Assembly: GCA_028865845.1 (NCBI GenBank)
Contig: JAGWJK010000054.1
Location: forward strand, 1 to 11,578
DNA length: 11,578 nucleotides
From: Rhizobiaceae bacterium
GTDB lineage: Bacteria > Pseudomonadota > Alphaproteobacteria > Rhizobiales > Rhizobiaceae
Direction: 5' to 3'
Made by a program: the position numbers and the translations under genes. This document shows positions 5,877 through 11,578 of this stretch, in pieces; within the stretch, counting starts at the first letter, position 1, and every line of letters begins with the position of its first letter. The notes under the pieces are model-generated. The model searched no databases and was not told where the DNA came from. It was given only the letters and a program-made list of their open reading frames with translations.

Positions 5877-7225
5877 AGCCGCGCCGCCTGACACTTTTCG
5901 GACGGCTGGTGATTTCCATGTCCGTCGTCGCCTTCGTTGCGATCTGCGCCGGCGGCATTTTCCTTTATCTGCGGTTCCAGGCCAGCAACGCCGCCTTTCG
6001 CGAGGAAACGCTCTCGACCTTCGCAAGGGACATGCAGCGCGAATTCCTATCCGACCCGACCCTTTCCGGCGATCGCGCCACGGCTTTGAAGGCGCGGATA
6101 AAAGAGCTGCATGGTGAGTTCGCGGTTCTGACGAACAGCGGCGACGTCGTTATCAGCTCGGACGATCTGACCCAGGCCCTGGTGCCTGTCGCTGAGAAGA
6201 AAATTCAGTATTTTCTACTTCCCCGGCACAACAAGATCGAACCGTTCTTCGGCATTTCGATGCGGCTTTCCGATGCCAATCCGCCGCAGTTTATCCAGAT
6301 CGCCTTTCCGCGCGAGCACGTGATCTTCGATACCGTGCTGGAAGAGTTCGTGAACGACATCGCCTGGATATGGATCCCCTTCGTCATCCTCCTGCTGATT
6401 GTCAACATCGTCGTCTTGAAACTGGCACTCAGGCCGCTTGGCCTTGCAGCGCAGCAGGCGCGCGAGATCGGACCTTCCAGCATCGCGACGCGGTTGACCG
6501 AGGAAGGAATGCCGGAGGATGTGCTGGCGATGGTGAAAGCCGTCAACGAGGCGCTCGACCGACTGCAATCGGGCTTCCTGTCGCTGGAGCAATTCTCCGG
6601 CCATATCGCTCACGAAATCCGGACGCCGCTTGCAATCATCAGGGCGCGGCTGTCGCTGTCACAGGACAGCGTCACGCGCGAAATCGAGGAGGATTTCAAC
6701 GGCATAGAACGTGTGGTCAGCCAATTGATCGACCACGTTCGCATCGGCGGGCTGCATTTCGAAAAGAGCGACCGGGTCGATCTCTGCCAACTCAGCCGTC
6801 AGGTCGCCACCTTCCTGGCGCCGGTGATCATCGAGAAAGGCCGCGACATAGAGGTGGAATGCGCGTCCGAAGTCATCATAGTCAACGGTGCATTCGATTT
6901 CATTTTCAGGGCACTACGGAATCTCGTTGAGAATGCGCTGAACCATAGTCCCGCCTCCGCCCTGATCACCATATCCGTCTTTCGACACGGCATTACCGTC
7001 GCCGATGCCGGTCCCGGATATCCATCCTGGCGGCTGGAGCCATCGGGGGCAAAGCCGAAGCTGGCGAGCAGCCGCGCCGACGGGCTCGGGCTTGGACTCT
7101 CGATCGTCGAGGAAACCATGGCCGCACACGGCGGCACGCTGCGCATCGCTAACCTGCCCGAAGGCGGTGCGGCCGCCACCATGCTATTCCAGCCGCCTCA
7201 ACCCGACGCAACCCGCGAGGCGTGA
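5873..7225 (+). CDS. Two-component sensor histidine kinase with atypical ATP lid
   Basis: 450 residues from the GTG at 5873. Membrane helices are at about 13-33 and 165-185, enclosing a periplasmic sensor of about 130 residues with no family I recognise. A HAMP-like linker (186-238) precedes the dimerisation helix with H-box IAHEIRTPLA (H247). The ATP-binding domain has N-box NLVENALNHS (350-359), G1 box DAGPGYP (378-384) and a G2 box GLGLGLSIV (404-412). Between G1 and G2 only about 20 residues remain, and no F-box (FxRF-type) is seen, so the ATP lid is shortened or divergent. The frame stays open upstream to 5171, but that part overlaps the regulator gene in another frame; the GTG overlapping the regulator stop (GTGA) is the natural coupled start. 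A strong stem-loop terminator lies 49 bp downstream. Confidence 0.9.
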   Translation: MKPRRLTLFGRLVISMSVVAFVAICAGGIFLYLRFQASNAAFREETLSTFARDMQREFLSDPTLSGDRATALKARIKELHGEFAVLTNSGDVVISSDDLTQALVPVAEKKIQYFLLPRHNKIEPFFGISMRLSDANPPQFIQIAFPREHVIFDTVLEEFVNDIAWIWIPFVILLLIVNIVVLKLALRPLGLAAQQAREIGPSSIATRLTEEGMPEDVLAMVKAVNEALDRLQSGFLSLEQFSGHIAHEIRTPLAIIRARLSLSQDSVTREIEEDFNGIERVVSQLIDHVRIGGLHFEKSDRVDLCQLSRQVATFLAPVIIEKGRDIEVECASEVIIVNGAFDFIFRALRNLVENALNHSPASALITISVFRHGITVADAGPGYPSWRLEPSGAKPKLASSRADGLGLGLSIVEETMAAHGGTLRIANLPEGGAAATMLFQPPQPDATREA

Positions 7226-7274
7226 AGCGGCAATGCCGACGACTTGAGAGACCAATTTCCGCTTGCCCGAAACA

Positions 7275-7308
7275 AAAGGGCGCTCGACCCTTTCGGGGAG
7301 CGCCCTTT
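7275..7308 (+). terminator. Strong stem-loop terminator after the second two-component operon, possibly bidirectional
   Basis: Perfect 11-bp inverted repeat AAAGGGCGCTC (7275-7285) / GAGCGCCCTTT (7298-7308). The loop can itself pair CCC with GGG, extending the stem past a small bulge. On the plus strand the stem ends in TTTCTT; on the minus strand the run is TTTTGTTT, so it may stop transcription from both convergent sides. Confidence 0.85.
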
Positions 7309-7499
7309 CTTCGCCCGGACGACAAACGCTGCCAGACCTGAGGAGGTCGGCGCATCAGTCATCGAAACGGGTGGTGAGCATCAAATGGGATAATCCCGGC
7401 GGGATTTCCAGGGATTGAAGTCGTCACAGATCCATTTTCTTGAAGAGCCGGCGATCGCGTTATCCTGCATCCACATCATCGGATACGAGACTGATCAAC

Positions 7500-7532
7500 T
7501 GCCTCCGCCGACACCGTGTCAAGGCGGAGGCA
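7500..7532 (-). terminator. Long two-part hairpin downstream of the small stress operon
   Basis: Outer arms TGCCTCCGCC (7500-7509) and GGCGGAGGCA (7523-7532) pair perfectly over 10 bp. Inside, GACAC (7510-7514) pairs with GTGTC (7516-7520), giving about 15 pairs interrupted only by two unpaired A residues. It lies about 50 bp past the stop of the stress-protein gene. No T-run follows on either strand, so it could be a Rho-dependent end, an mRNA-stabilising hairpin or an intergenic palindromic repeat. Confidence 0.5.
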
Positions 7533-7537
7533 CCAGA

Positions 7538-7563
7538 CGTATCGCTGCATGTCCGGCGATACG
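7538..7563 (-). repeat. 8-bp inverted repeat next to the long hairpin
   Basis: Perfect arms CGTATCGC (7538-7545) and GCGATACG (7556-7563) with a 10-nt loop, 19 bp past the stop of the stress-protein gene and 5 bp from the longer hairpin. Together they form a tandem pair at the 3' end of the operon, probably part of transcription termination or mRNA protection. Confidence 0.5.
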
Positions 7564-7582
7564 TTTCCGCGCGAATCGTCGC

Positions 7583-7969
7583 TCAGCCGGCGTTTCCAAT
7601 CCACCCGTCCTTACGCCAATCCTCCGCTCGCTCATCGAGATCGATGCTGCCGTTTTCAGCGAGGATCTTCAGCGCCTTGTCGTGCTGTTCCTGGCTGGTC
7701 TCGCGGACCGTCAGGAGATAGCCGCCGCGTCGCAAGCCTTCGGCATAAAGTCCGCGCTCTTCGTCAGAGAAGTAGAAGGATCGAGATAATATATCCAGGA
7801 AATCAAGGTGCCCTTTCTCCGGCTGATCGCTTTCGTTTCCGGGCGTTATGTTGATCGCATCGTTCGAAATGCCGGCATCGATCAGCTTGTCGATCGCATG
7901 CTCCGCATCGGAACGCCGATCGAAAAAGGCGGTCAGGTTTCTGGCGGGCTCTTTGACGGTGGAATTCAT
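7583..7969 (-). CDS. Small general-stress protein, YflT/GSP17M-like domain
   Basis: 128 residues, soluble, acidic, without signal peptide or membrane helix. The opening NLTAFFDRRSDAEHAIDKLIDAGI (11-34) matches the beta-alpha unit of the heat-induced stress protein YflT / general stress protein 17M domain. The repeat of this style ends near RGGYLLTVRE (81-90), where a second strand is expected. The C-terminal DERAEDWRKDGW resembles the linker that precedes YsnF-type domains in longer proteins, so this may be the N-terminal domain alone. The ATG at 7969 has AGGAG 7 nt upstream. It lies 95 bp downstream of the DUF2934 gene on the same strand, with no promoter I can see between them, so it may belong to the same EcfG-driven transcript. 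Biochemical role unknown. Confidence 0.75.
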   Translation of the reverse strand: MNSTVKEPARNLTAFFDRRSDAEHAIDKLIDAGISNDAINITPGNESDQPEKGHLDFLDILSRSFYFSDEERGLYAEGLRRGGYLLTVRETSQEQHDKALKILAENGSIDLDERAEDWRKDGWIGNAG

Positions 7970-8009
7970 CGATCAATCTCCTGTTCAATGTAGGCCCTTC
8001 ATTCGTGTG

Positions 8010-8029
8010 GGCGCGCACCATGGCGCGCC
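8010..8029. repeat. GC-rich stem-loop between the two small stress genes
   Basis: Perfect 7-bp inverted repeat GGCGCGC (8010-8016) / GCGCGCC (8023-8029) with a 6-nt loop, about 40 bp upstream of the ribosome site of the downstream gene. It has no T-run. It may attenuate or stabilise the intercistronic mRNA. Confidence 0.45.
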
Positions 8030-8064
8030 GGCGAAAGCAAGGGGCCAGCCGCCGATAGGATCGT

Positions 8065-8340
8065 CTATTCGGCAGCCTGCTTGGGAGCGCCGTTGTTTAC
8101 TGATGAGCCTTGTTCGCCTTCGCGCTCTTTTGCTCGTTCTTTCTTGATTGCGGAATTGGGGTCGCTATCAACTGTCGCGGCGGTCTCTCCATCTTGCGGA
8201 GGCGTTGTCTCTTCGCCCTTCTTTCCCATTTCCTCGGAAGCCTGGAACCAATGCCGCAACTCCTCACCCTGCGGCTCGCCCTCCGCCTGCCATATCTCAT
8301 AGGCGCGGCGGCGCACCTCGTTATCGCTTTCCTCATTCAT
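8065..8340 (-). CDS. DUF2934 domain small protein
   Basis: 91 residues. The N-terminal half, RRRAYEIWQAEGEPQGEELRHWFQA in outline (10-34, with Y14, W17, G21, W31), is the hallmark of DUF2934, a short domain common in rhizobia and other alphaproteobacteria and of unknown function. The C-terminal 55 residues are low-complexity, rich in E, K, G, S and probably disordered. I chose ATG 8340 because AGGAAGAG lies just upstream; an in-frame ATG five codons earlier (8355) has no ribosome site. The longer open frame upstream overlaps the divergent oxidoreductase and is not real. A close match to the general-stress sigma promoter lies about 60 bp upstream, so the gene is probably induced by starvation, heat or osmotic stress. 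Confidence 0.85.
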   Translation of the reverse strand: MNEESDNEVRRRAYEIWQAEGEPQGEELRHWFQASEEMGKKGEETTPPQDGETAATVDSDPNSAIKKERAKEREGEQGSSVNNGAPKQAAE

Positions 8341-8400
8341 CGTCTCTTCCTCCATTCTTGGCTTGTGTCGGGCCGTCACACCGGCATGTCGAACCAGTAA

Positions 8401-8425
8401 AACTCCCCTTGTCAGCAATGGTTCC
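8401..8425 (-). promoter_or_regulatory. EcfG/RpoE2-type general stress response promoter
   Basis: On the minus strand GGAAC (8421-8425) is followed after 17 nt by GTT (8401-8403, continuing TT). This matches the alphaproteobacterial EcfG consensus GGAAC-N16/17-cGTT, except that the base before GTT is A. The predicted transcript starts about 50 nt upstream of the DUF2934 ATG, an ordinary leader length. I saw no second equally good match in the intergenic regions of the window. Confidence 0.75.
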
Positions 8426-8504
8426 TGCCGGACGCCGCTATATGGCGCATGATCTGCAGCCCCTGTCCGTGGATCTCTAAGCGCTCTCTTCTTTCTGCCA
8501 ATAC

Positions 8505-8532
8505 TTGAAAGCAGGGGCGATGGAGATACACT
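8505..8532 (+). promoter_or_regulatory. Candidate housekeeping promoter for the FMN-reductase-like gene, with a palindrome over the -10
   Basis: TTGAAA (8505-8510), a 16-nt spacer, then TACACT (8527-8532), about 60 bp before the chosen ATG. A small palindrome TGGAG-ATACA-CTCCA (8521-8535) overlaps the -10 and could be an operator. The match is moderate. Confidence 0.4.
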
Positions 8533-8589
8533 CCACTCTCTGGGACGCGGGACACAATGGCCCTTCGCGCGGGCTGCCGGGAGCAGATC

Positions 8590-9180
8590 ATGTCTTCGAA
8601 GATTTTGGTGTTCTACGGATCTTACCGTTCGGATCGTAAAGGCATTTCGCTCGCGAACTATATTGTCCACGAAATGCTGGCGCGCGGGGACAATGCCGAG
8701 CTTATCGATGCGCGTGAAGTCGGGTTGCCGATGCTCGACAGGATGTACAAGGAATTCGCGCCTGGGACCGCACCGCCGGCGATGGAGCAGCTGGCGGGAA
8801 AAATCCGCGAGGCCGATGCCTTCGTCTTTGTCGTCGGAGAATATAACTGGGGCGTGCAGCCAGGTCTCAAGAACCTGACCGATCATTTTCTCGAGGAATG
8901 GTTCTGGCGGCCTGCTGCGATCGCCAGCTATTCCGCGGGCCGGATTGCGGGAGCGAGGTCGAGTTCCGCCTGGAGATTGTCGATTTCGGAAATGGGAATG
9001 GTGCCGATTTCAAGCACGCTGACTGTCGGCAATATCGGCGAAGCCTTTGACGAAGAAGGCAATCCCGCTGGCAAGACCGCAAGGTTGCTGAAAGCGAAAT
9101 TCACACCCTTTGCGGAAGATCTGGCCTGGTGGACGTCGGCTGCAAAGCGCCAGCGGAGTCTGGAGCCGACCCCCTACTAA
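8590..9180 (+). CDS. NADPH-dependent FMN reductase / flavodoxin-fold oxidoreductase
   Basis: 196 residues, cytoplasmic, the usual size for the family. The first strand ILVFYGSYRSDRKG (5-18) carries the FMN phosphate-binding loop. The segment GEYNWGVQPGLKNLTDHF (83-100) is the family's P-E-Y-N-x-x-x-P-x-x-LKN motif, with Gly in place of the first Pro. The C-terminal part has the usual S-x-G-R-x-x-G-A-R pattern (about 115-123) and the FDEEGNPAG turn (153-161). Such enzymes pass electrons from NAD(P)H to FMN or quinone-like substrates; the substrate is not readable. The start is ATG 8590 with GGGAG 6-7 nt upstream; an ATG at 8557 adds 11 unlikely residues. The gene is divergent from the stress cassette and convergent with the cyclase gene, whose stop codon is 22 bp away. 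Confidence 0.88.
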   Translation: MSSKILVFYGSYRSDRKGISLANYIVHEMLARGDNAELIDAREVGLPMLDRMYKEFAPGTAPPAMEQLAGKIREADAFVFVVGEYNWGVQPGLKNLTDHFLEEWFWRPAAIASYSAGRIAGARSSSAWRLSISEMGMVPISSTLTVGNIGEAFDEEGNPAGKTARLLKAKFTPFAEDLAWWTSAAKRQRSLEPTPY

Positions 9181-9202
9181 GGAGTTGGCGGACCGACCGG
9201 AA

Positions 9203-10501
9203 TCAGGCTTCGAGTTGGTTCACGCTCGACGTGTTTTTGCCTCTCGCCTTGGCTTCATAGAGGCCGGCATCCGCGCAGGCGATCAATAGATCGATATTGG
9301 CCGGTTTGGCCGATGACCATGCACCGCCGACGCTTCCCTGCGCGAGAACGAAGCCTTCCTTCATTTCGATCGGCACGGACAGTTCCAGGAGGACCCGCTG
9401 AGCAATGTCCTCGGCCGCCTGCTTGCTGCCGTTGATCAGAACGACGAATTCGTCGCCGCCCAGGCGCGACACGGCGTCTCCGTCCCGCACCACGCTTCGA
9501 AGCCGCAGAGCCGTCTCGATCAGCACGGCATCGCCGGCGCTGTGGCCAAGCTGGTCGTTCACGGCCTTGAACCCATCGAGATCAACCAGAAGCAGGGCGC
9601 AGCCGTCGCGATAGACCTGGCTGCTGAACCGCTTGTAGAGGCCACGGCGATTGAGAAGGCCGGTCAAGACGTCGGTGTTGGCCTTCGTCTCCAGGCGCAT
9701 CAGATGCGCATGCTCCTCGGTATAATCGATGACGACACCAACGATCCGCAGCGGGCGCCCCGCCTCGTCGCGGAGCAGCCGGCGGTCGCAACGCATCCAC
9801 CGCTCCCCCTCGACCGTCATCAGCCGGTATTCCGCCACCGAACGATCGATGCTGCCATTGAGCAGCGGCGTGAGATCCGCGGCAGCATAATCTTCTGCGT
9901 TGACCTTGGCGGCATAGGCTTCAAGGTCCATTCTGGCGGCTTCCGGGCCGCCGATGAATTGTGCCAGGCGATCCGACGTCTCGAAGCGTTGTGTCGGGAT
10001 ATCCATATTCCAGAACCCGCCGCGAACGGCTTCCATCGCAAGTTCGAGCTGCGCGGCGCGTTCCGCCAATTCGCGCTCGGCTCGCCGTTTTTCCGTAACG
10101 TCCTCAATCTGCGAGAGGAATCGCACCACTTCGCCGGATGAGTTGCGCATCGCAATTACCGTCAGCGACGTCTCGACGATTTTCCCGTCCGAACGAACGT
10201 AGCGTTTGTCGAGCTTGTAGCCGTCACGACGACCCGACAGTATTTCCTGGAAGAGTTCGAGATCGGCGTGCAGATCTTCGGGATAGGTGATCTCGCTGAA
10301 GGGCGTTCCCGTAAGCTCCTGCTGGCTTCGCCCGAGCATCTTTCCGAATCCGGTATTCGCCTTGACGATGATTCCCAAAGTATCGACGAGCGCCACTCCG
10401 ATCGGCGACGCTTCAAAGGCGTAATCAAAAAGCGCGGCTCTCTCCTCTGCGGAGACGTCCGATCTTCGAGCAAAGGGCGTAACGCTGCCACCGCGTTGCA
10501 T
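9203..10501 (-). CDS. Diguanylate cyclase, PAS-PAS-GGDEF
   Basis: 432 residues from ATG 10501; another ATG four codons upstream (10513) lies at a poorer ribosome site, whereas GGAG sits 6 nt before 10501. Numbering below is from the longer start. The first PAS domain (about 25-140) has the ASPIGVALVD and PFSEITYPEDL landmarks. A second PAS-like domain (about 155-268) has a W-M-R-C-D-R strand. A short helix with LTGLLNRRG (283-291) leads to GGDEF at 352-356, with D311 (LVDLDGF) as the metal ligand. R343-x-x-D346 sits five residues before GGDEF, an intact inhibitory I-site. No EAL domain or membrane helix is seen, so this is a soluble c-di-GMP synthase gated by its PAS domains. The ligand is unknown; a haem or flavin pocket cannot be assigned by eye. 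Confidence 0.92.
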   Translation of the reverse strand: MQRGGSVTPFARRSDVSAEERAALFDYAFEASPIGVALVDTLGIIVKANTGFGKMLGRSQQELTGTPFSEITYPEDLHADLELFQEILSGRRDGYKLDKRYVRSDGKIVETSLTVIAMRNSSGEVVRFLSQIEDVTEKRRAERELAERAAQLELAMEAVRGGFWNMDIPTQRFETSDRLAQFIGGPEAARMDLEAYAAKVNAEDYAAADLTPLLNGSIDRSVAEYRLMTVEGERWMRCDRRLLRDEAGRPLRIVGVVIDYTEEHAHLMRLETKANTDVLTGLLNRRGLYKRFSSQVYRDGCALLLVDLDGFKAVNDQLGHSAGDAVLIETALRLRSVVRDGDAVSRLGGDEFVVLINGSKQAAEDIAQRVLLELSVPIEMKEGFVLAQGSVGGAWSSAKPANIDLLIACADAGLYEAKARGKNTSSVNQLEA

Positions 10502-10513
10502 GCTGCACTCCAT

Positions 10514-10703
10514 CCTGGGCTGCTGGTTCTCGACGAGCGCCGCGGCTGACCTTTTCCTGACTATACTGGATTGTCGTTAAGGAAAGACTGAGGCAGATTT
10601 TTTATGATCTGCGCAATTTTCGTTTGTTACTTCTCGACAAACGACAAATTTGTTTCGTTACACCCTTCCCCAACTATCACCCGGTGTATTTCGAGGTCAT
10701 CTT
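10514..10703. promoter_or_regulatory. AT-rich regulatory region upstream of the diguanylate cyclase, with a palindrome cluster
   Basis: About 190 bp between the coiled-coil protein gene and the cyclase, both minus. Three palindromes lie close together: GCAGAT/ATCTGC (10593-10612), CGTTTGT/ACAAACG (10621-10643), and the perfect ACAAATTTGT (10644-10653). On the minus strand TATAGT (10560-10565) is a plausible -10 for the cyclase, about 60 bp before its start, with no good -35. No open frame is credible here. The palindromes could be operator sites, or the second could act as a weak terminator for the upstream gene. Confidence 0.45.
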
Positions 10704-11132
10704 CTACTGGCGATACCTATCGTCGTCGAAGCGGGTCATGACGAGGGGTAGTGCTGCGCTTGCAATTGCTCCCATCGGCAGATGACGAAGTACGCGCGCG
10801 GCAACGAACGTCACCGCCATGGCACCGGCGAGCTTCGCCCACGGATAGGCGCCGAGTTGGTCGTGTGCGCTGTCGTCGGCCCATTGCAGGTTCGACCGCA
10901 CCACCGTCCCCGTCTGCTGCCTGATGAGGGTTAAACGCACGCGCAGACCATCGATCTCCTCGCGAAGCTGAGTAATATCGTCCTGAAGTCTTTGCATGCG
11001 CGCTTGGGCAGGCGTGATTTCTGTCACCGACGACAATGAAGCATCGGCTGCCTGCGCATCGGCTTCGAGCTCCGCAAGATGTTCCTGCAGATCCGCATTG
11101 GTGTCGAATCCTGCCCGTTCGTTCTCGCTCAT
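10704..11132 (-). CDS. Small coiled-coil membrane-anchored protein, DUF883/ElaB-like
   Basis: 142 residues from ATG 11132, which has GGGGAAA 8 nt upstream; an upstream in-frame ATG (11171) lacks a ribosome site. Residues about 10-35 and 43-75 are charged and heptad-like (ARMQRLQDDITQLREEIDGL), predicting a coiled coil. One hydrophobic helix follows at about 98-116 (PWAKLAGAMAVTFVAARVL), then a second weakly hydrophobic stretch (119-132) and a basic-acidic tail. A proline-tryptophan just before the membrane helix and a long coiled coil before it recall the DUF883 family (ElaB, YqjD), which anchor to the inner membrane and in E. coli can bind ribosomes. The resemblance is in layout only, so treat it as a hypothetical protein of that type. 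It is divergent from the GAF-domain gene. Confidence 0.7.
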   Translation of the reverse strand: MSENERAGFDTNADLQEHLAELEADAQAADASLSSVTEITPAQARMQRLQDDITQLREEIDGLRVRLTLIRQQTGTVVRSNLQWADDSAHDQLGAYPWAKLAGAMAVTFVAARVLRHLPMGAIASAALPLVMTRFDDDRYRQ

Positions 11133-11359
11133 CTTGGTTTCCCCTATGCGTTTGACGATATGGTTTTCCATTGTCGCTCTGAAAACGCATGGGGATGGAA
11201 AAGGATGCATCCATTTGATCGATAGGCTGCAGGAAGAAGCAAACGACCGCGCTGATCGTGGGTTGAAGGATGTCCACCCTCGCCCACGTCGAGCCAATTG
11301 ACGGAGACCGCGTGCAAAGACTTGGGATTTCAGCGTTTACGTGATTTAAGAGGCTCAAC
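11133..11359. promoter_or_regulatory. Divergent promoter region of the coiled-coil protein and the GAF-domain gene
   Basis: 227 bp with no gene. Near the minus-strand gene is a perfect 8-bp inverted repeat ATGCGTTT (11146-11153) / AAACGCAT (11183-11190) with a 29-bp spacer, and inside it the shorter ATGG-TTTT-CCAT. Such a widely spaced pair flanks the place where the -10 and start site of the minus gene would lie, so an operator is possible. On the plus strand TTGACG (11298-11303) could be a -35 for the GAF gene, but no clear -10 follows. No EcfG-type promoter is seen in either direction. Confidence 0.35.
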
Positions 11360-11578
11360 ATGAGCAGCATGATCGAACAGAAATTCCAGGCGGATATCGA
11401 TGCGATACGGGCAATTGCGTCCGTGCCGTCGATGTTCGATGTCATAACTCAGACCACGGGAATGGGCTTCGTCGCCATCACCGCTGTCGTCGATGGCCGA
11501 TGGATTGCCTGCGACGTTCGCGACGACATCGACTTCGGAGTGAAACCGAGCGATGAGCTGACGGTCGAAACCACGATC
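11360..11578 (+). CDS. GAF-domain protein, probable sensor histidine kinase, N-terminal fragment cut by window edge
   Basis: An open frame of 73 codons runs from ATG 11360 to the right edge without a stop. AGAGG lies 6-8 nt upstream of the ATG. The visible protein has a short helix (KFQADIDAIRAIASVPSMFD), then TTGMGFVAITAVVDGRWIAC and VRDDIDFGVKPSDEL, the first strands of a GAF domain in the order seen in rhizobial GAF-containing histidine kinases. The kinase or output domain would lie outside the window, so the output is inferred. The protein is cytoplasmic as far as seen. Similar N-termini also occur in GAF proteins with other outputs, such as HWE kinases or GGDEF proteins. Confidence 0.65.
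   Translation, partial: MSSMIEQKFQADIDAIRAIASVPSMFDVITQTTGMGFVAITAVVDGRWIACDVRDDIDFGVKPSDELTVETTI

Larger units (their letters stand above)
7226..7582. other. 357-bp intergenic region between convergent genes, with several hairpins and no gene
   Basis: This stretch separates the kinase gene (plus) from the stress-protein gene (minus). Apart from the terminator at 7275-7308 and two tandem hairpins at 7500-7563 (listed separately), it holds a small cluster of GGGAT units: GGGAT-A-ATCCC (7387-7397), then GGGATT at 7401-7406 and 7411-7416. The open frames that cross it have no ribosome site and are not credible genes. I see no promoter. Confidence 0.5.

Noticed and set aside
7415..7789. Plus-strand open frame in the intergenic region after the second kinase
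   Set aside because: No ribosome site or recognisable domain, and most of it is antisense to the YflT-like gene and the hairpins.
8341..8886. N-terminal extension of the DUF2934 frame to 273 residues
   Set aside because: It runs antisense through the start of the FMN-reductase gene and across the EcfG promoter; the DUF2934 domain starts right after ATG 8340, which has a ribosome site.
10593..10612. Hairpin GCAGAT/ATCTGC with T-rich loop as a Rho-independent terminator
   Set aside because: The T-run is in the loop, not after the stem, on either strand, so it does not fit intrinsic termination; kept only as a palindrome.

Overview
The window is ordinary chromosomal or large-plasmid DNA of a fast-growing alphaproteobacterium. 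The GC-rich codon use, the style of the proteins and an EcfG-type stress promoter point to Rhizobium or a close relative (inference; no rRNA or marker gene is present). I see no mobile element, CRISPR array, tRNA or rRNA. Eleven genes are complete, and one more is cut by each window edge.

Left part (1-3097, all minus strand). In transcription order this holds an OmpR-type response regulator and its sensor kinase, joined by an ATGA overlap. After a 186-bp gap come a HAD-IB (MtnX-like) phosphatase and the first 55 codons of a probable class III aminotransferase that runs off the left edge. The last two genes are 19 bp apart and are probably one small metabolic operon.

Centre (3324-7225). Two adjacent, dissimilar family-25 glycosyltransferases lie on the minus strand, separated by 3 bp. 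They are divergent from a second OmpR-type regulator and kinase pair on the plus strand, joined by a GTGA overlap. The 255-bp divergent spacer contains a 17-bp direct repeat, CTTACA-N5-CTTACA, with the 11-bp period typical of OmpR/PmrA-class binding sites. One half-site coincides with the best -10 hexamer I can find for the glycosyltransferase operon. The simplest reading is that this two-component system controls itself and the neighbouring surface-glycan glycosyltransferases. A strong stem-loop terminator follows the second kinase.

Right part (7500-11578). A small stress cassette on the minus strand comprises a DUF2934 protein and a YflT/GSP17M-like protein, headed by a good match to the alphaproteobacterial general-stress (EcfG/RpoE2) promoter, GGAAC-N17-GTT. 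An NADPH-dependent FMN-reductase-like protein (plus) follows, convergent with a PAS-PAS-GGDEF diguanylate cyclase (minus) that has an intact GGDEF motif and I-site. Next is a small coiled-coil protein with one membrane segment (minus), divergent from a GAF-domain protein cut by the right edge, probably a sensor histidine kinase.

Overall the window is rich in signalling genes: two complete two-component systems, one c-di-GMP synthase, one probable GAF kinase and one stress cassette. I found no clearly new biological system. The most testable leads are the repeat box in the glycosyltransferase/regulator spacer, the EcfG promoter, and the second kinase, which lacks a recognisable F-box in its ATP lid.
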